Part shown: piece by piece, positions 5,282 through 6,765 of the stretch
Numbering within the stretch: position 1 is the first letter of the stretch
Layout: every line of letters starts with the position of its first letter
The notes under the pieces: model-generated
The model's input: the letters and a program-made list of their open reading frames with translations, nothing else
What the model was told of the DNA's origin: nothing
Database searches by the model: none
Assembly (NCBI GenBank): GCA_900769385.1
Contig: CAAGGO010000438.1
Coordinates: forward strand, 1 to 6,765
DNA length: 6,765 bases
Reading direction: 5' to 3'
Source: Rikenellaceae bacterium
GTDB lineage: Bacteria; Bacteroidota; Bacteroidia; Bacteroidales; UBA932
Program-made: the position numbers and the translations under genes

Positions 5282-6765
5282 ATGAAGTACCTTTATCTAT
5301 CATTATTATGTGCAGCCTTATTTTTTTCCTGTAAAAACAGAGGCGGGCAAGTTTCATTTGAAGATGTAGATTCATATATTGAGCAATTTCCAGACAGTGC
5401 ATTGGCAGTACTTTCAAAAATTGACAACTCAAAGCTGGGGAACAGGAAACTTAGGGCAAAACACGCCTTGCTTCTCTCTATTGCACTTGACAAGAATTAC
5501 ATAGACAAAACCGATTTTTCCGTATTGCAGCCAGCCATTGATTATTATGAAGGGAAAGGGAACCACACAGACAGATTACGTATGTATTACTATCAGGGCA
5601 GAATATATATAAATGCGAAGAACGATGAGAAAGCAATGGTCAGCTATTCAAAAGCACTGGAGTTTGCAGAAAATTCAACGGATCAGCTTACCCTGGCCAG
5701 ATTATACCTGTCCAAAGGGAAAATTCATAACAGGATCTATGAGTTTGATACATATGCCGAATGCAGTTTATCTGCGGCCGACCTGTTTATCACTCAAGGG
5801 AAAATATCCTCAGGATTCAATGCTCTTTACAGCGCAATGAACGGATACCAGCTTATGAATGATTCCATAAAGGCTTATGAGATTCTTGCCCGGATGGAAG
5901 GAATGTCAGAATCATTGTCTGCCAAACAATTATCCAGATATTATGAGGCTCTTGTTTCACTTAAGGCAAACAACTGCAACTATGATACCATGGCTCCCAT
6001 TATTGGGAAATACAAAACCAAAGTGCCTGAACATTTGGTTGAATGGCTCTCTTTATCCAATGTGTACCTTAAACTGAATATGGAAGACAAAGGTATTGAT
6101 GCGCTGGAAAAGCATTGCAAATATTCTAACGCCAAAGACGCCAGATATTATGCAATTGCATCATCTTTATATGAAAGGTCAGGGAACGGGGAAAAAGCTT
6201 TGGAACACTATAAGAATTATATCAAACTTACAGATTCTGCAGACCTTGCCATTTTCAGACAAGACACAAAATTTATAGAGGAAAGGCATTCACTTCAGTT
6301 GGACAACCTTAAATTGAAGCAATCCAAGCAATTGACACTGCTCATATGTTTCATTTCTATAATTGTTCTTGCCAGTACTGTTGTTTACATATACAACCGG
6401 CTTAAGATAACATCTCTTGAAAAAAAGAATTTTTCTCTTTTGTGCGGACAGCTCATAACAGAGAAAAATATGCTTCTCCAAACATTGGAAGCAAAATGGG
6501 TTGTAAACAGTTCCGTTAAAGATGTTATCCTGAAAAGGCTTGAACTGCTCAACTCTTTTATTGCAACTTTGTTTTCGAGAAATGACGTTATAGACAAAGA
6601 GAGCAAACAGTTTCTTATGAGTCTGATTAACAGACATGATGATTTTTTAAGTTCTACTGTCCTTGCCTTTGAAGCAAGCCATCCCCAATTTATAACATTC
6701 CTCAAAGACAAGGGACTTTCGCCTTTGGAATTGGGCTATTGTTGTCTATATGCAATGGGCCTGAA
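5282..6765 (+). CDS. Membrane-spanning TPR protein with C-terminal LuxR-like HTH (partial, 3' end outside window)
   Basis: The frame from ATG 5282 is open for 494 codons to the right edge, so the gene is cut by the window, not broken. Probable one-component sensor-regulator. N-terminal signal with a relaxed lipobox (LFFSC, Cys17) followed by KNRGG, which lacks the acidic surface-export residues. Then about 300 residues of helical repeats with TPR-like units at about 100-131, 136-170 and 286-318. A single transmembrane helix lies at about 350-371, and heptad-rich helices flank it (about 326-349 and 373-405). The last visible residues, GLSPLELGYCCLYAMGL (478-494), fit helix 1 and the start of helix 2 of a LuxR/GerE-type HTH; the recognition helix lies past the edge. 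Expected topology: TPRs in the periplasm, HTH in the cytoplasm. It is divergent from the receptor operon across 216 bp, which suggests but does not prove that it regulates that operon or itself. Confidence 0.85.
   Translation, partial: MKYLYLSLLCAALFFSCKNRGGQVSFEDVDSYIEQFPDSALAVLSKIDNSKLGNRKLRAKHALLLSIALDKNYIDKTDFSVLQPAIDYYEGKGNHTDRLRMYYYQGRIYINAKNDEKAMVSYSKALEFAENSTDQLTLARLYLSKGKIHNRIYEFDTYAECSLSAADLFITQGKISSGFNALYSAMNGYQLMNDSIKAYEILARMEGMSESLSAKQLSRYYEALVSLKANNCNYDTMAPIIGKYKTKVPEHLVEWLSLSNVYLKLNMEDKGIDALEKHCKYSNAKDARYYAIASSLYERSGNGEKALEHYKNYIKLTDSADLAIFRQDTKFIEERHSLQLDNLKLKQSKQLTLLICFISIIVLASTVVYIYNRLKITSLEKKNFSLLCGQLITEKNMLLQTLEAKWVVNSSVKDVILKRLELLNSFIATLFSRNDVIDKESKQFLMSLINRHDDFLSSTVLAFEASHPQFITFLKDKGLSPLELGYCCLYAMGL

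Noticed and set aside
5613..6711. Short open frames on both strands within the TPR/HTH gene
   Set aside because: The frame starting at 5282 runs uninterrupted through all of them with a coherent domain architecture; it merely lacks a stop inside the window.
1..6765. CRISPR arrays, tRNA/rRNA genes, insertion sequences or phage genes
   Set aside because: No regularly spaced repeats, cloverleaf-like sequences, transposase motifs or terminal inverted repeats were seen.

Overview
The window looks like chromosomal DNA from a member of the Bacteroidetes, most likely Bacteroidales. Four things point there: a TonB-dependent receptor (TBDR) encoded with a DUF4249-type lipoprotein, relaxed Bacteroidetes-style lipoboxes (one followed by an acidic surface-export-like stretch), TAnnTTTG promoter-like boxes with little Shine-Dalgarno signal, and a membrane-anchored TPR protein whose C-terminus starts a LuxR-like helix-turn-helix. 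The genus cannot be read from the sequence.

Layout from left to right. (1) 50-1000 (+) encodes a membrane-anchored family 2 glycosyltransferase of the DPM1/GtrB type; its operon probably continues to the left of the window. (2) 985-1016 is a 13-bp perfect hairpin between the convergent glycosyltransferase and receptor genes. It probably terminates both transcripts, and the glycosyltransferase stop codon lies in its loop. (3) 5065 down to 1025 (-) holds a compact three-gene operon, in transcription order: DUF4249-like lipoprotein (481 aa), an unrecognised 153-aa lipoprotein with a surface-export-like signal, and a 700-aa TBDR. The gaps are 28 nt and 2 nt. (4) 5066-5281 is a 216-bp AT-rich divergent control region with TAnnTTTG boxes on both strands, a 12-bp direct repeat and short palindromes. 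(5) 5282 to the right edge (+) is an open reading frame with no stop inside the window: lipoprotein-like N-terminus, TPR-like helices, one transmembrane helix, a coiled coil and the start of a LuxR/GerE-like DNA-binding domain.

Working model (inference): the two lipoproteins and the receptor form an outer-membrane capture and import complex for an unknown ligand. The divergent membrane-spanning TPR/HTH protein may sense a periplasmic or envelope signal and act on the shared intergenic region. The glycosyltransferase is convergent, separated by the terminator, and probably unrelated to this system. The substrate cannot be inferred: no carbohydrate-active enzyme, peptidase or siderophore gene is visible here.
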